Source: Rhizobiales bacterium 64-17 (GTDB taxonomy: Bacteria; Pseudomonadota; Alphaproteobacteria; Rhizobiales; Xanthobacteraceae). Taken from it: a stretch of DNA of 64,000 bases. Below, piece after piece: positions 46,942-54,736 of this stretch. The stretch lies in assembly GCA_001899285.1 (NCBI GenBank), contig MKWA01000024.1, positions 62,001 to 126,000 of the forward strand, read 5' to 3'. How positions within the stretch are numbered: the stretch's first letter is position 1; every line of letters begins with the position of its first letter. The position numbers were made by a program, and so were the translations under genes. Under the pieces are notes generated by a model that was not told the DNA's origin, searched no databases, and saw nothing but the letters and a program-made list of their open reading frames with translations.

Positions 46942-47707
46942 GTTCCGCTTCCTCCACGCCGAGATAGGCGGCAATGACGTCGGGATGTTGCTTGATTTCG
47001 TCCGGGGTGCCTTCGGCGATTTTGCGGCCGAAGTCGAGCACGGCGATGCGCTGTGCGATGCGTGTAACCAACGCCATGTCGTGCTCGATCAGGAGCACGG
47101 TGGTGCCTTGCGCATTGATCTTCTGGATCACCAGCGCGAGCGCATCGGTTTCCTGGGTGTTGAGGCCCGCTGCCGGCTCGTCGAGCAGCAGCAGGCGCGG
47201 CTTGGCGGCAAGGGCACGCGCCATTTCGAGCAGACGCCGTTGCCCGTAGGGCAGGAGATCCGCATCCTGCTCCGACTGCGCACTCAGTCCGACGAAGTCG
47301 AGTAGTTCCCGCGCGCGATCGCGAACTTCGGTTTCCTGCTGGTAGAACCAGGACGGCCGGAACAAGGCAGAGGCGACACCGCCTTTGGTCCGCAAATGAC
47401 AGCCGACCTCGACGTTCTCTGCGACTGACATGCCCTTGAACAGCTGAACCAACTGGAAGGTGCGGATGAGACCAAGCGCCGCAATCTGGTCTTGCGGCTT
47501 TCGCGTGATGTCGTGCCCGTCGAATTCGATCGTTCCGGCGGTGGAGGGAAGGAAGCCGGAAATCATGCTGAAGAACGTGGTCTTTCCGGCCCCGTTCGGG
47601 CCGATGACCGCAAACAGGCTGCCTTCCGGCACGTCAAGGTTGATGTCCTTGTTGGCGATTAGGCCGTCGAAACGCTTGGTGAGGTTGCGAACCTTGAGCA
47701 GTGTCAT
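46934..47707 (-). CDS. livG: branched-chain-type ABC transporter ATPase LivG
   Basis: ABC ATPase of 257 aa with Walker A GPNGAGKTTFFSMISGF, the signature LPYGQRRLLEMARALAAKPRLLLLDEPAAGL (Walker B included) and the LivG-type tail. It overlaps livM upstream by 4 nt (ATGA) and livH downstream by 8 nt, proof of one operon. With LivF it forms the ATPase pair. Confidence 0.95.
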   Translation of the reverse strand: MTLLKVRNLTKRFDGLIANKDINLDVPEGSLFAVIGPNGAGKTTFFSMISGFLPSTAGTIEFDGHDITRKPQDQIAALGLIRTFQLVQLFKGMSVAENVEVGCHLRTKGGVASALFRPSWFYQQETEVRDRARELLDFVGLSAQSEQDADLLPYGQRRLLEMARALAAKPRLLLLDEPAAGLNTQETDALALVIQKINAQGTTVLLIEHDMALVTRIAQRIAVLDFGRKIAEGTPDEIKQHPDVIAAYLGVEEAEHA

Positions 47708-48696
47708 GCCCGCGTCTCCGGCTTGTCTACTTTGCGGCTGCGGAACAGATCGCCGACCGCGTAGAGCCCTTTCGGCGCGAAGATCAGCATCAGCAGCAGG
47801 ATCGCGGCATAGGCGACATCCTGGAAGCGACCGGTGCTGCGGACGATTTCCGGCAGCAAGGACGCGACGATGGCGCCGACCAGCGGCCCGGCGATGGTGC
47901 CGACGCCGCCGACATAGAGCATCGTAAAGGTGACGACGACCATATGCAGGCCGAACACCTCCGGGCTGATGAAGCCGACGGTGTGCGCGAACAAGGAGCC
48001 CGACGCCGAGGCATACAACGCCGCGATCACAAAGGCGATCAGCTTATAGCGCGAAATCTTGATACCGAGCGCGGCGGCACCGGGCTCGCTGCCGGAGATC
48101 GCGCGCAGCGCACGGCCAAACCGCGAGTTGCGCAGGCGCTGCGATATCCAGAGCCCGATCAGCGCCAGCACCGTCAGGCAGACGAGCTTCATCCGCTCGT
48201 CTTCGATGGTATATGACCCGATGCCGAGCGGCGGGATGCCGGCATAACCCATGTAACCTTGTGTGAGGCTCGTCCACTGCACCGAGATATCATAGGTAAT
48301 GAGGCCGAGCGCGAAGGTTGCCATCGCCAGATAGTGACCGCGCAGCCGCAAAGTCGGATAGCCGACCACCAGCGCAGCGACGCCGGCGACCACCATCGAG
48401 GTGACGAGCGCCAGAACGGGCTCCATATTGTATTGCACGCAGAGGATCGCGGTGCCGTAGCCGCCGATGGCGGCAAAGGCGTTTTGACCGAACGAGGCTT
48501 GCCCGGTGTAGCCCATGAAGAAATTGAGGCCGATGCAGAACACTCCGTAAATCATCGCGAGCTGCATCACCGTGATGAGATATCCGCCATAGGCGAACAC
48601 CCCCGCGAACAACACCGCCGCGCCGATCCAAAGGATGACGCTTATCCGGTCGAACTTGATCGTCGGTCTAGTGGAAGTAATAGCGGGCGAGGTCAT
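47704..48696 (-). CDS. livM: branched-chain-type ABC transporter permease LivM
   Basis: A membrane permease with about eight to ten helices; the sequence FMGYTGQASFGQNAFAAIGGYGTAIL and the loop RFGRALRAISGSEPGAAALGI are typical of LivM. The ATG at 48696 overlaps the livF 3' end by 29 nt and gives 330 aa; the track ORF adds 29 implausible residues. It is coupled to livG through ATGA. Confidence 0.9.
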   Translation of the reverse strand: MTSPAITSTRPTIKFDRISVILWIGAAVLFAGVFAYGGYLITVMQLAMIYGVFCIGLNFFMGYTGQASFGQNAFAAIGGYGTAILCVQYNMEPVLALVTSMVVAGVAALVVGYPTLRLRGHYLAMATFALGLITYDISVQWTSLTQGYMGYAGIPPLGIGSYTIEDERMKLVCLTVLALIGLWISQRLRNSRFGRALRAISGSEPGAAALGIKISRYKLIAFVIAALYASASGSLFAHTVGFISPEVFGLHMVVVTFTMLYVGGVGTIAGPLVGAIVASLLPEIVRSTGRFQDVAYAAILLLMLIFAPKGLYAVGDLFRSRKVDKPETRA

Positions 48697-49387
48697 GATA
48701 TGACTTGATCTGGTTGGTCGGCAGCTCGGCCTGGATGCTGCCGGATGACAGGATGTAGACGCGCTGCGCCAATTTGAGCGCAAGTGGAGCTTTCTGTTCG
48801 ACCAGAAGAATGCCGAGGCCTTCCTTGTTCAAAAGGCCCAGCGTCGACAGAATTTCCGATGCGACCCGTGGCGCGAGGCCGAGCGACGGCTCGTCGAGGA
48901 TCAAGAGCTTCGGGTCCGCCATCAACGCACGGCCAACGGCCAGCATCTGCTGTTCGCCGCCGGACATGGATGAGGCGATTTGGTCGAGACGTTCGTGCAG
49001 CCGCGGGAACAGCGTGAAGACCTTGTCGAGCCGTCCGCTGAGTTCGCCCGGCTTGGCCTTGAACGCCCCGAGCACGAGATTTTCTCTTACCGTCATATCG
49101 CCGAACAGGCCACGACCTTCCGGCGCCATGATGATCCCGAGTTCGGCGAGCTGATGCGTCTTCAATCCGGTGACGTCGCGGCCGTTGAACGTGATGTGGC
49201 CGCTGCTCGCGATCAGGCGGGTGATGGCACGGAGCAGTGTGGTCTTGCCCGCGCCATTCGGCCCCAGAATGGTAACGAACTCGCCCGGCGCGACATAGAG
49301 GCTCGTCGGATGCAGAGCATGAATGTGCCCATATCGCGCCGCCAGTTCACTGACCGCGATCAGCGGTGTCGCGCTGGCTGTGGTCAT
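48668..49387 (-). CDS. livF: branched-chain-type ABC transporter ATPase LivF
   Basis: A 239-aa ABC ATPase with Walker A GPNGAGKTTLLRAITRL, signature SSMSGGEQQMLAVGRALMADPKLLILDEPSLGL and the segment VEQKAPLALKLAQRVYIL. The second ATPase of the Liv system. Its start overlaps the binding-protein stop (ATGA). Confidence 0.95.
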   Translation of the reverse strand: MTTASATPLIAVSELAARYGHIHALHPTSLYVAPGEFVTILGPNGAGKTTLLRAITRLIASSGHITFNGRDVTGLKTHQLAELGIIMAPEGRGLFGDMTVRENLVLGAFKAKPGELSGRLDKVFTLFPRLHERLDQIASSMSGGEQQMLAVGRALMADPKLLILDEPSLGLAPRVASEILSTLGLLNKEGLGILLVEQKAPLALKLAQRVYILSSGSIQAELPTNQIKSYHDLARYYFH

Positions 49388-50535
49388 TTTTTGAGAACCA
49401 GCTTGCCGTCCTTGACCAGAGCCATGACGTAGGGGTTCTTAGTGATGCCGACATGCTGCTCCTTGGAGAAGTCGTAGGACGCGCCGGCGCCGTCATAGTG
49501 ACCGAGGGCCTCGAACGCATCGCGCACGGCGGTGCCGTCGGTCGCGTTTGCCTTCTTCATTGCAGCCGCCATCATCATGATCGAGTCCCAGGCGCGGGAG
49601 GCCATCGACGAGTCGCTGCTGCCGAACTTCGCCTTCATTGCGCTGATGAACGGCTCCGCCGCTGCACGGGATTCCGGTTTTGTGATGACATTGATGTCAT
49701 CAGCGGCAAGCTGGATCAGCGGCGAGGGAAACAGGAATTGTTCGCCGAGCACGTTGCCGGTCGCGACGAGGATATCGCGTTCGTTGATGCTGCCGAGCAC
49801 TAGAATCTTGTTCAGCCCGAGATTCTTGACGTTGTTGGCGACAGTCACCACCGCGTTGCCTTGGCCGAGCATGATGATGGCGCCGGCACCGGCCGAATTG
49901 ATGCGGCCGATCTGGACGCTGAAATCGGAATCGTCCTGCTGATAGGTTTCGTTGGCGACCACTTCGAGGCCGAATTCCGCCGCAGCTTTCTCGGCGATAC
50001 CGCGCATCAGCAGGCTGTAGGGGCTCGGGTCGGCCAAAAGCCCGATCTTGCGCACCTCGGTCTTGCTCTTGAGGTAGTCGTAGCGCGCATCGACCTCGAA
50101 TTTCGGCGGAGGCAGGAAGCTGAACGCCCATTTCTGCTCGTCCGGCTGACGCGGCAGGATCGAGCACAGGAACATGGGCAACTTGGCCTTGGAGACGAAG
50201 CTCGCCGCCGCGAAATTGCCAGCTGAAATGCAACCACTGTCGAACGCCGAGACCTTGTCGTCCGACATCATTTTGCGATAGACGACAACAGCCTGCTGCG
50301 GCGTGGACTTATTGTCTTCAGCGATCAGTTCGAGCTTTTTGCCGAGTACGCCGCCCTTAGCGTTGACCGCTGCGATCGCGATTTCCAGCCCGTCGCGCCA
50401 ATGACCATCGGTGAGCGAACCATAACCGGTCAGGCCGAGCGAGGACCCGATCTTGATGTTGTCTTGCGCCGTGGCGGGCAATACCGCAAAGGCAGATGCG
50501 GCCAATGCCGCCGCGAGGGTCGTCTTAACGTTCAT
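49384..50535 (-). CDS. Liv-type periplasmic substrate-binding protein
   Basis: From MNVKTTLAAALAASAFAVLPATA the protein has a Sec signal peptide and a type I periplasmic fold: IKIGSSLGLTGYGSLTDGHWRDGLEIA and AAVNAKGGVLGKKLELIAEDN at the ligand-binding start. The track ORF adds 19 residues. It is 383 aa from this start. It belongs to the HAAT family; many members bind aromatic acids or other organic acids rather than amino acids, and that would suit the aldolase and hydrolase next door. Confidence 0.92.
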   Translation of the reverse strand: MNVKTTLAAALAASAFAVLPATAQDNIKIGSSLGLTGYGSLTDGHWRDGLEIAIAAVNAKGGVLGKKLELIAEDNKSTPQQAVVVYRKMMSDDKVSAFDSGCISAGNFAAASFVSKAKLPMFLCSILPRQPDEQKWAFSFLPPPKFEVDARYDYLKSKTEVRKIGLLADPSPYSLLMRGIAEKAAAEFGLEVVANETYQQDDSDFSVQIGRINSAGAGAIIMLGQGNAVVTVANNVKNLGLNKILVLGSINERDILVATGNVLGEQFLFPSPLIQLAADDINVITKPESRAAAEPFISAMKAKFGSSDSSMASRAWDSIMMMAAAMKKANATDGTAVRDAFEALGHYDGAGASYDFSKEQHVGITKNPYVMALVKDGKLVLKK

Positions 50536-50627
50536 TGTCGTCTTCCTCCCTGGAATATCGACGTGATGTGAAGGCCAGCAACTTGAAGACAAGTGACTTG
50601 AAGGCAGTGAGCTGACGATGCGTGCGT

Positions 50628-51401
50628 TCAGACCGCTTTAACGGCTTCTTTCAATCTCGCGAGACCCCTGGCTGCGCCGTCGCGCATAAACCCCTGATCC
50701 GAGGATAGGACGAACATGCTTGCGCCGAGCGACTGGAGCCATGTGGCTTCGGCGTTGCCGCCCACATAGACGCTGATCGGCTTCTTCGCGGCACGGCCGG
50801 CAGCCGCGATGTTCTCGACGGCCTGCCGTACAGCGGGCGGGTCCTTCGATGGGTCACCGTAAGCGGCGGTAAGATCGCCACGGCCGATGAACAGAGAATC
50901 GATACCCTCGACCGCGGCAATCGCATCGATCGCATCAAGCGCGGGAGGATCCTCGATCTGTGCGACGACGACCGTGCGCTCGTCACGCTCGGCGATATGC
51001 TGCCACATCGGTACCGCCGTATAGCGGCCCGCGCGGGTTGAAGTTGCAAAACCGCGCCGCCCGTTGCTGTAGCGGCACAGCGCAGCCGCTTCCTTGGCCT
51101 GCGCAGCCGTGGCGATGTGCGGCACAAGAACGCCCGTTGCGCCGCAATCTAGCACGGACAGGATTGCTTCGGGTCCTGGCACACGGACTAAAGCTGGCAC
51201 GTCGGCGGCGAGCGCCGCGAGCAGTGCGATGTCGGTTGTCGTCCGGTCGAATGGAGCGTGCTCCTGGTCGATGATGACGAAATCGAATCCAAGATCGCCG
51301 ATGATCTCGGTCGCGTGGCTGGTCGGAGTCTTCAAGAACGTGCCGACGAGTGTTTCGCCGGCATGAAGTCTTTTTCTGAAAGTCGCGGTTCGTTGCGTCA
51401 T
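50628..51401 (-). CDS. HpcH/HpaI-family aldolase
   Basis: Class II metal-dependent aldolase that splits 2-keto-3-deoxy or 4-hydroxy-2-oxo acids to pyruvate and an aldehyde. LGFDFVIIDQEHAPFDRTT, AQIEDPPALDAIDAIAAVEGIDSLFIGRGDL and YGDPS are family blocks; E and D metal ligands are in QIED and GRGDL. The 257-aa size is right. It lies 92 nt downstream of the binding protein start and 15 nt from the bicupin gene, so the transporter and the enzymes probably share regulation. Confidence 0.92.
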   Translation of the reverse strand: MTQRTATFRKRLHAGETLVGTFLKTPTSHATEIIGDLGFDFVIIDQEHAPFDRTTTDIALLAALAADVPALVRVPGPEAILSVLDCGATGVLVPHIATAAQAKEAAALCRYSNGRRGFATSTRAGRYTAVPMWQHIAERDERTVVVAQIEDPPALDAIDAIAAVEGIDSLFIGRGDLTAAYGDPSKDPPAVRQAVENIAAAGRAAKKPISVYVGGNAEATWLQSLGASMFVLSSDQGFMRDGAARGLARLKEAVKAV

Positions 51402-51416
51402 GGTCGGTTCGTTCGA

Positions 51417-52322
51417 TCACGGCATCGGATAATCGTCGGCATTCAGCACCCAGCCCGGCTTCTCCGAGAAATCGATGCGCGGGGGGCAGAAGATGTCGAC
51501 AAGTTGATTGACGCCTTTGCCGGTCGCTTCGGTGGTGTGGACTGACGGCGGCGGGATAACGGCGATCGAGGGGCTGCCGCAGAATTCGTGGTCGTCGTTA
51601 TGCCAATGTGTTTTGTTGACCGTCCACGGCCAGCGCAGATGGTGGACGAAATCGCCTTCCAGCGCGAGCGAGCATTGCTCGAAGTCGTCATGGAAGTGCG
51701 GCGACAGCTTGGACGGGTCGCGCGGACCCTGAAACACATCGAGATAGTTCACCATGAAGGTCGAGCAGCGCCAGATGCGTCCGAAACGGCCCGGCTCCGG
51801 CGGCACATCGAGACTGTAAACGCGCAGCCGATAGCCGTCTTTCGGCGCGGGCCACGGCTCCATCAGCGCGACATGCGGCTTAGCCGACGCATAGGAAGCG
51901 GCATTGGCGCATTTGGCGACGAGATCGGCGGCACGCGTGGTGAACATCCGCACGACGCGGCCCTGTTCGATCACCCGCAGCGAGGACTTGCCCGGCGGAA
52001 CGAAAGCCAGCGAGCCGCCCTGGATGCGCTTGGTGTCGTCACCGGTTGTAATCTCGACGACGATGCCCGGATCGGGCAGCAGCACGGCATATTCGTCGGC
52101 TTGCACGTCACGTGCGAGCACAGCGCCTTTCTTGAGTTCGGAATAGGCGATGACGAAGTTCTGGCCGCGCCCGTACCAGGTCTTGCCGTCCGCGCCATTG
52201 TCCTGCGCGGGCTCTTGATAGAAGCGCAGATACTCCGCGCCGCCAAACGGGCCGGCGGCCGGCTGCTTTACTGCCGATGGGGCCGCCGCAAGCTTCGCGC
52301 GCGGGTCGGTGGCATCATACAT
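51417..52322 (-). CDS. bicupin-like protein (unknown substrate)
   Basis: Two cupin-like halves are visible: residues 55-125 ([32 protein letters not shown]) and residues 190-285 ([26 protein letters not shown] and [25 protein letters not shown]). The second carries a His/Glu/His set that could hold a metal. I do not know its reaction; dioxygenase or isomerase are possibilities. Co-directional with the aldolase (15-nt gap) and the DUF6282 gene (22-nt gap). Confidence 0.7.
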   Translation of the reverse strand: MYDATDPRAKLAAAPSAVKQPAAGPFGGAEYLRFYQEPAQDNGADGKTWYGRGQNFVIAYSELKKGAVLARDVQADEYAVLLPDPGIVVEITTGDDTKRIQGGSLAFVPPGKSSLRVIEQGRVVRMFTTRAADLVAKCANAASYASAKPHVALMEPWPAPKDGYRLRVYSLDVPPEPGRFGRIWRCSTFMVNYLDVFQGPRDPSKLSPHFHDDFEQCSLALEGDFVHHLRWPWTVNKTHWHNDDHEFCGSPSIAVIPPPSVHTTEATGKGVNQLVDIFCPPRIDFSEKPGWVLNADDYPMP

Positions 52323-52344
52323 GAGCAGGCTCCTTATCGTCCGC

Positions 52345-53316
52345 TTATTGAACAGCCGGAAGATCGGCTTCGATGCCGAGCATGCGCGCCGTATTGGTCG
52401 ACACCATCTTGCGGATCTGGTCGTCGCTGTAGCCGAGGTCCATGCACATGCGGATGCCGCGGCGGAAGCCCTCGATCGGGCCGAACACGCCCGGCTGCCC
52501 GAGATCGGAGCACATCACCGTCTGCTCGACGCCGGCGGCTTCGATGTAATGGCCGAGGTCCGGCCCATCGGCGATCTTAAACTTCGATCCGTCGAGGAAC
52601 ATGCAGAGCGAGTGTTCGACGAAGGCGCCCATCGCCGCCAATCCTTTGACGTCGTTCAGGCTTCCGTCGACGATGTCTTCCGGATGGGTCAGCGTCATGC
52701 GCTTGACGCCGCGACGTTTGGCTTCCTCGAAAACGATCCAGGTTTCGCTGACGTGCAGATGGCCGCTCGCCAGCACCATGTCGTTGCGCGCGATCACGTC
52801 AATGACTTCCTTCACCTCGTCGCGGACACTCTTGTCAGCGTTGAAGACCGGGATGCCGACCGCAGCGCGCATCTTGCTCGTGGAGGCCGGGTGGGAGCGC
52901 TGAGACTCTCTTTCCCACCGCAGATGATTCTCGGCGGCGAGCGTCGGAAACCAGACGACCTTGCCGCCCATCGCCGCGGTGTGCTCCACCGCGTAAGGAT
53001 TGAAGCCGCCGACCACGTTATTCAGCGCGATGCTCGAATACACCTTGGTCTTGAGTTCGGGGTGATGGCGCTTGATCAGTTCCGCGGTCATGACGCCGCT
53101 GTAGTCGTGGTCCTTGGTGACCACCGCGGCAAATCCGGCCTTGGAGGCCTGCTGCGCCAGCTCCAGATGATCGAGCGCACGCGGCGCGATCGACGGGCCG
53201 CTGTGAACATGCGGGTCGATCGCTCCGACCAACAGCTTGTCGATGCGATGCTCGATCGCTGCTTCTGTCTCCGAACCCTGTGCGGGACCCGCTGCCGAAA
53301 TCTTCACCGAAACCAT
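52345..53316 (-). CDS. DUF6282-like metal-dependent hydrolase (amidohydrolase-type TIM barrel)
   Basis: From [10 protein letters not shown] (53316, GAGGTG ribosome site) the 323-aa protein has the HxH strand end [29 protein letters not shown] and MCSDLGQPG, in amidohydrolase order. I recall DUF6282 as the family name. It is the first gene of the minus-strand metabolic operon and is divergent from iclR. A lactonase or decarboxylase role on a pathway intermediate is plausible but unproved. Confidence 0.75.
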   Translation of the reverse strand: MVSVKISAAGPAQGSETEAAIEHRIDKLLVGAIDPHVHSGPSIAPRALDHLELAQQASKAGFAAVVTKDHDYSGVMTAELIKRHHPELKTKVYSSIALNNVVGGFNPYAVEHTAAMGGKVVWFPTLAAENHLRWERESQRSHPASTSKMRAAVGIPVFNADKSVRDEVKEVIDVIARNDMVLASGHLHVSETWIVFEEAKRRGVKRMTLTHPEDIVDGSLNDVKGLAAMGAFVEHSLCMFLDGSKFKIADGPDLGHYIEAAGVEQTVMCSDLGQPGVFGPIEGFRRGIRMCMDLGYSDDQIRKMVSTNTARMLGIEADLPAVQ

Positions 53317-53349
53317 GGCGGTCACCTCAAAAATGATACGAACGACTAT

Positions 53350-53528
53350 TTTTGTTCGCGATAGCAAAACGCAGTTTCATATTTCTAGAATGCTGTCGGG
53401 CGGCTTGTCAACCGTTTGAGAGAGCTCGTGTGAAAAATGCTATAAAAATAAAGGGTCTTTTATTTCCCGTGGTAGGCGGTTAAGATTAGCGGTATGCGAA
53501 TATGGTATACTGTTTTGTATTCGCGAAT
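53350..53528. promoter_or_regulatory. candidate IclR operator pair between divergent genes
   Basis: TTTTGTTCGCGATAG (from 53350) and TTTTGTATTCGCGAATAG (from 53513) are near-identical; the second contains the perfect palindrome ATTCGCGAAT (53519-53528). One copy lies near the DUF6282 gene start and the other just before iclR, as expected for one regulator that controls both. The region is AT-rich. Confidence 0.5.
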
Positions 53529-53537
53529 AGGAATGGG

Positions 53538-54341
53538 ATGATGGCGGAAGAGGGATCTGCGGGTGTTCGGTCGGTCCAACTCGCGATCGATGTGCTGGAA
53601 GCGGTGGCGTTTTCCGAGGAGGAGCTTGGCGTCACCCAGATCGCCGAACGCCTACATGTCACTAAGGGGTCGGTGCACCGGCACCTGCACACCCTGGTCG
53701 AGCGCGGCTATCTTGCGCAAAATCCATCCACGAGCCGCTACCGGATCGGTCCGCGCAGCCGCTTGCTGACACGGATTGCGCCGGAGACTGACCTCGTTGC
53801 GCTGGCTGAAGAGCCGATGCGCGCGCTGCGTGACGCGGTTGGCCACACTGTCGTGCTGTCGGAGATGACGCCGCGCGGCGCACTCGTCGTCGCGAAGATG
53901 ACGGGTACATCCTCGATCGAGATCGGTGTCCGTTCGGGTAGCGAACTGCCATTTCATGCGACGGCGCAGGGAAAGGTGATGCTGGCCTTTGCGCCCAAGC
54001 CGTTCCAGGAACGGGTGTTGTCACAGCGGCTCGAAACCCTGACCGAAAAGACGGTCACATCGCGGGTCCAGATGGAAAAAGATCTGATCGAGATCGCACG
54101 GCACGGCTATTGCTCCGCGCCGGAAGAGGCGATGCTCGGTATTAGTGCCGTTGCGGCGCCCGTCTTTGATGACCGTGACGCTTGCATCGCTTCGCTGGCC
54201 CTGGTGGGCTCGATCCAATTTTTGCCCAGCACGCCGAAAGCCGGAGAGATTGCCGCGCTCATCGAGCGAGCCCGGCAAGTCTCCAGTAGGCTCGGGCACG
54301 GCGAGCGCGTAAGAACGACGAAAAAGACGGCGCTTCGCTAA
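53538..54341 (+). CDS. IclR-family transcriptional regulator
   Basis: The winged helix reads LGVTQIAERLHVTKGSVHRHLHTLVERGYL; the ligand domain has ELPFHATAQGKVMLAF and GISAVAAPVFDDRDACIASLALVGS. The start is chosen at MMAEEGSAG (53538), after AGGA; the track adds 12 residues. IclR members in such positions usually sense an aromatic acid or keto acid and control the divergent catabolic operon, here DUF6282-bicupin-aldolase and probably the Liv transporter. Confidence 0.9.
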   Translation: MMAEEGSAGVRSVQLAIDVLEAVAFSEEELGVTQIAERLHVTKGSVHRHLHTLVERGYLAQNPSTSRYRIGPRSRLLTRIAPETDLVALAEEPMRALRDAVGHTVVLSEMTPRGALVVAKMTGTSSIEIGVRSGSELPFHATAQGKVMLAFAPKPFQERVLSQRLETLTEKTVTSRVQMEKDLIEIARHGYCSAPEEAMLGISAVAAPVFDDRDACIASLALVGSIQFLPSTPKAGEIAALIERARQVSSRLGHGERVRTTKKTALR

Positions 54342-54540
54342 CGATGACGCCCACGCATCGTGAAATATATGTCTAGGCTTGGCGCGAGTTTGCCGAGCTA
54401 CGAGTGTACCTCGATTAGCTGCACCTGAACGATGTTTCGTTGGCGATTTGACCTAATGGCGATGAGTTAGCTATGCGTTAGCTTCAAATAATGGTAGATA
54501 GAAATATCCTTTAATATCAATATTTTAGATCTTTTCGCGA

Positions 54541-54690
54541 GTTAAGGCGCCGTTAACCATCGACGGTTTTCCGGGCCTTTTATCGACGGTCGTGAACCTT
54601 CACTTGGTCCTTTGAATCAGCGCTGTTTTGGAATTTCGGCGTTTGGGTTCGTTCGCCACAAGCCGGCGCGCAATGCGGGACGATCGTTCG
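54541..54690. repeat. long imperfect direct repeat, copy B (with CtrA-type box)
   Basis: Copy of the element at 22134. It starts with the same GTTAAGGCGCCGTTAAC (CtrA-type box at 54542..54557) and has a minus-strand GTG mini-frame (54580..54603) of the same length. Here no minus-strand gene follows for more than 1 kb, unlike copy A. It fills most of the gap 54342..54736; the AT-rich rest holds no gene that I can see. Confidence 0.7.
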
Positions 54691-54736
54691 CTGGGCAGAG
54701 CTTGAAGACGCCGGCAAATCCAAGCCTAAGCGACCG

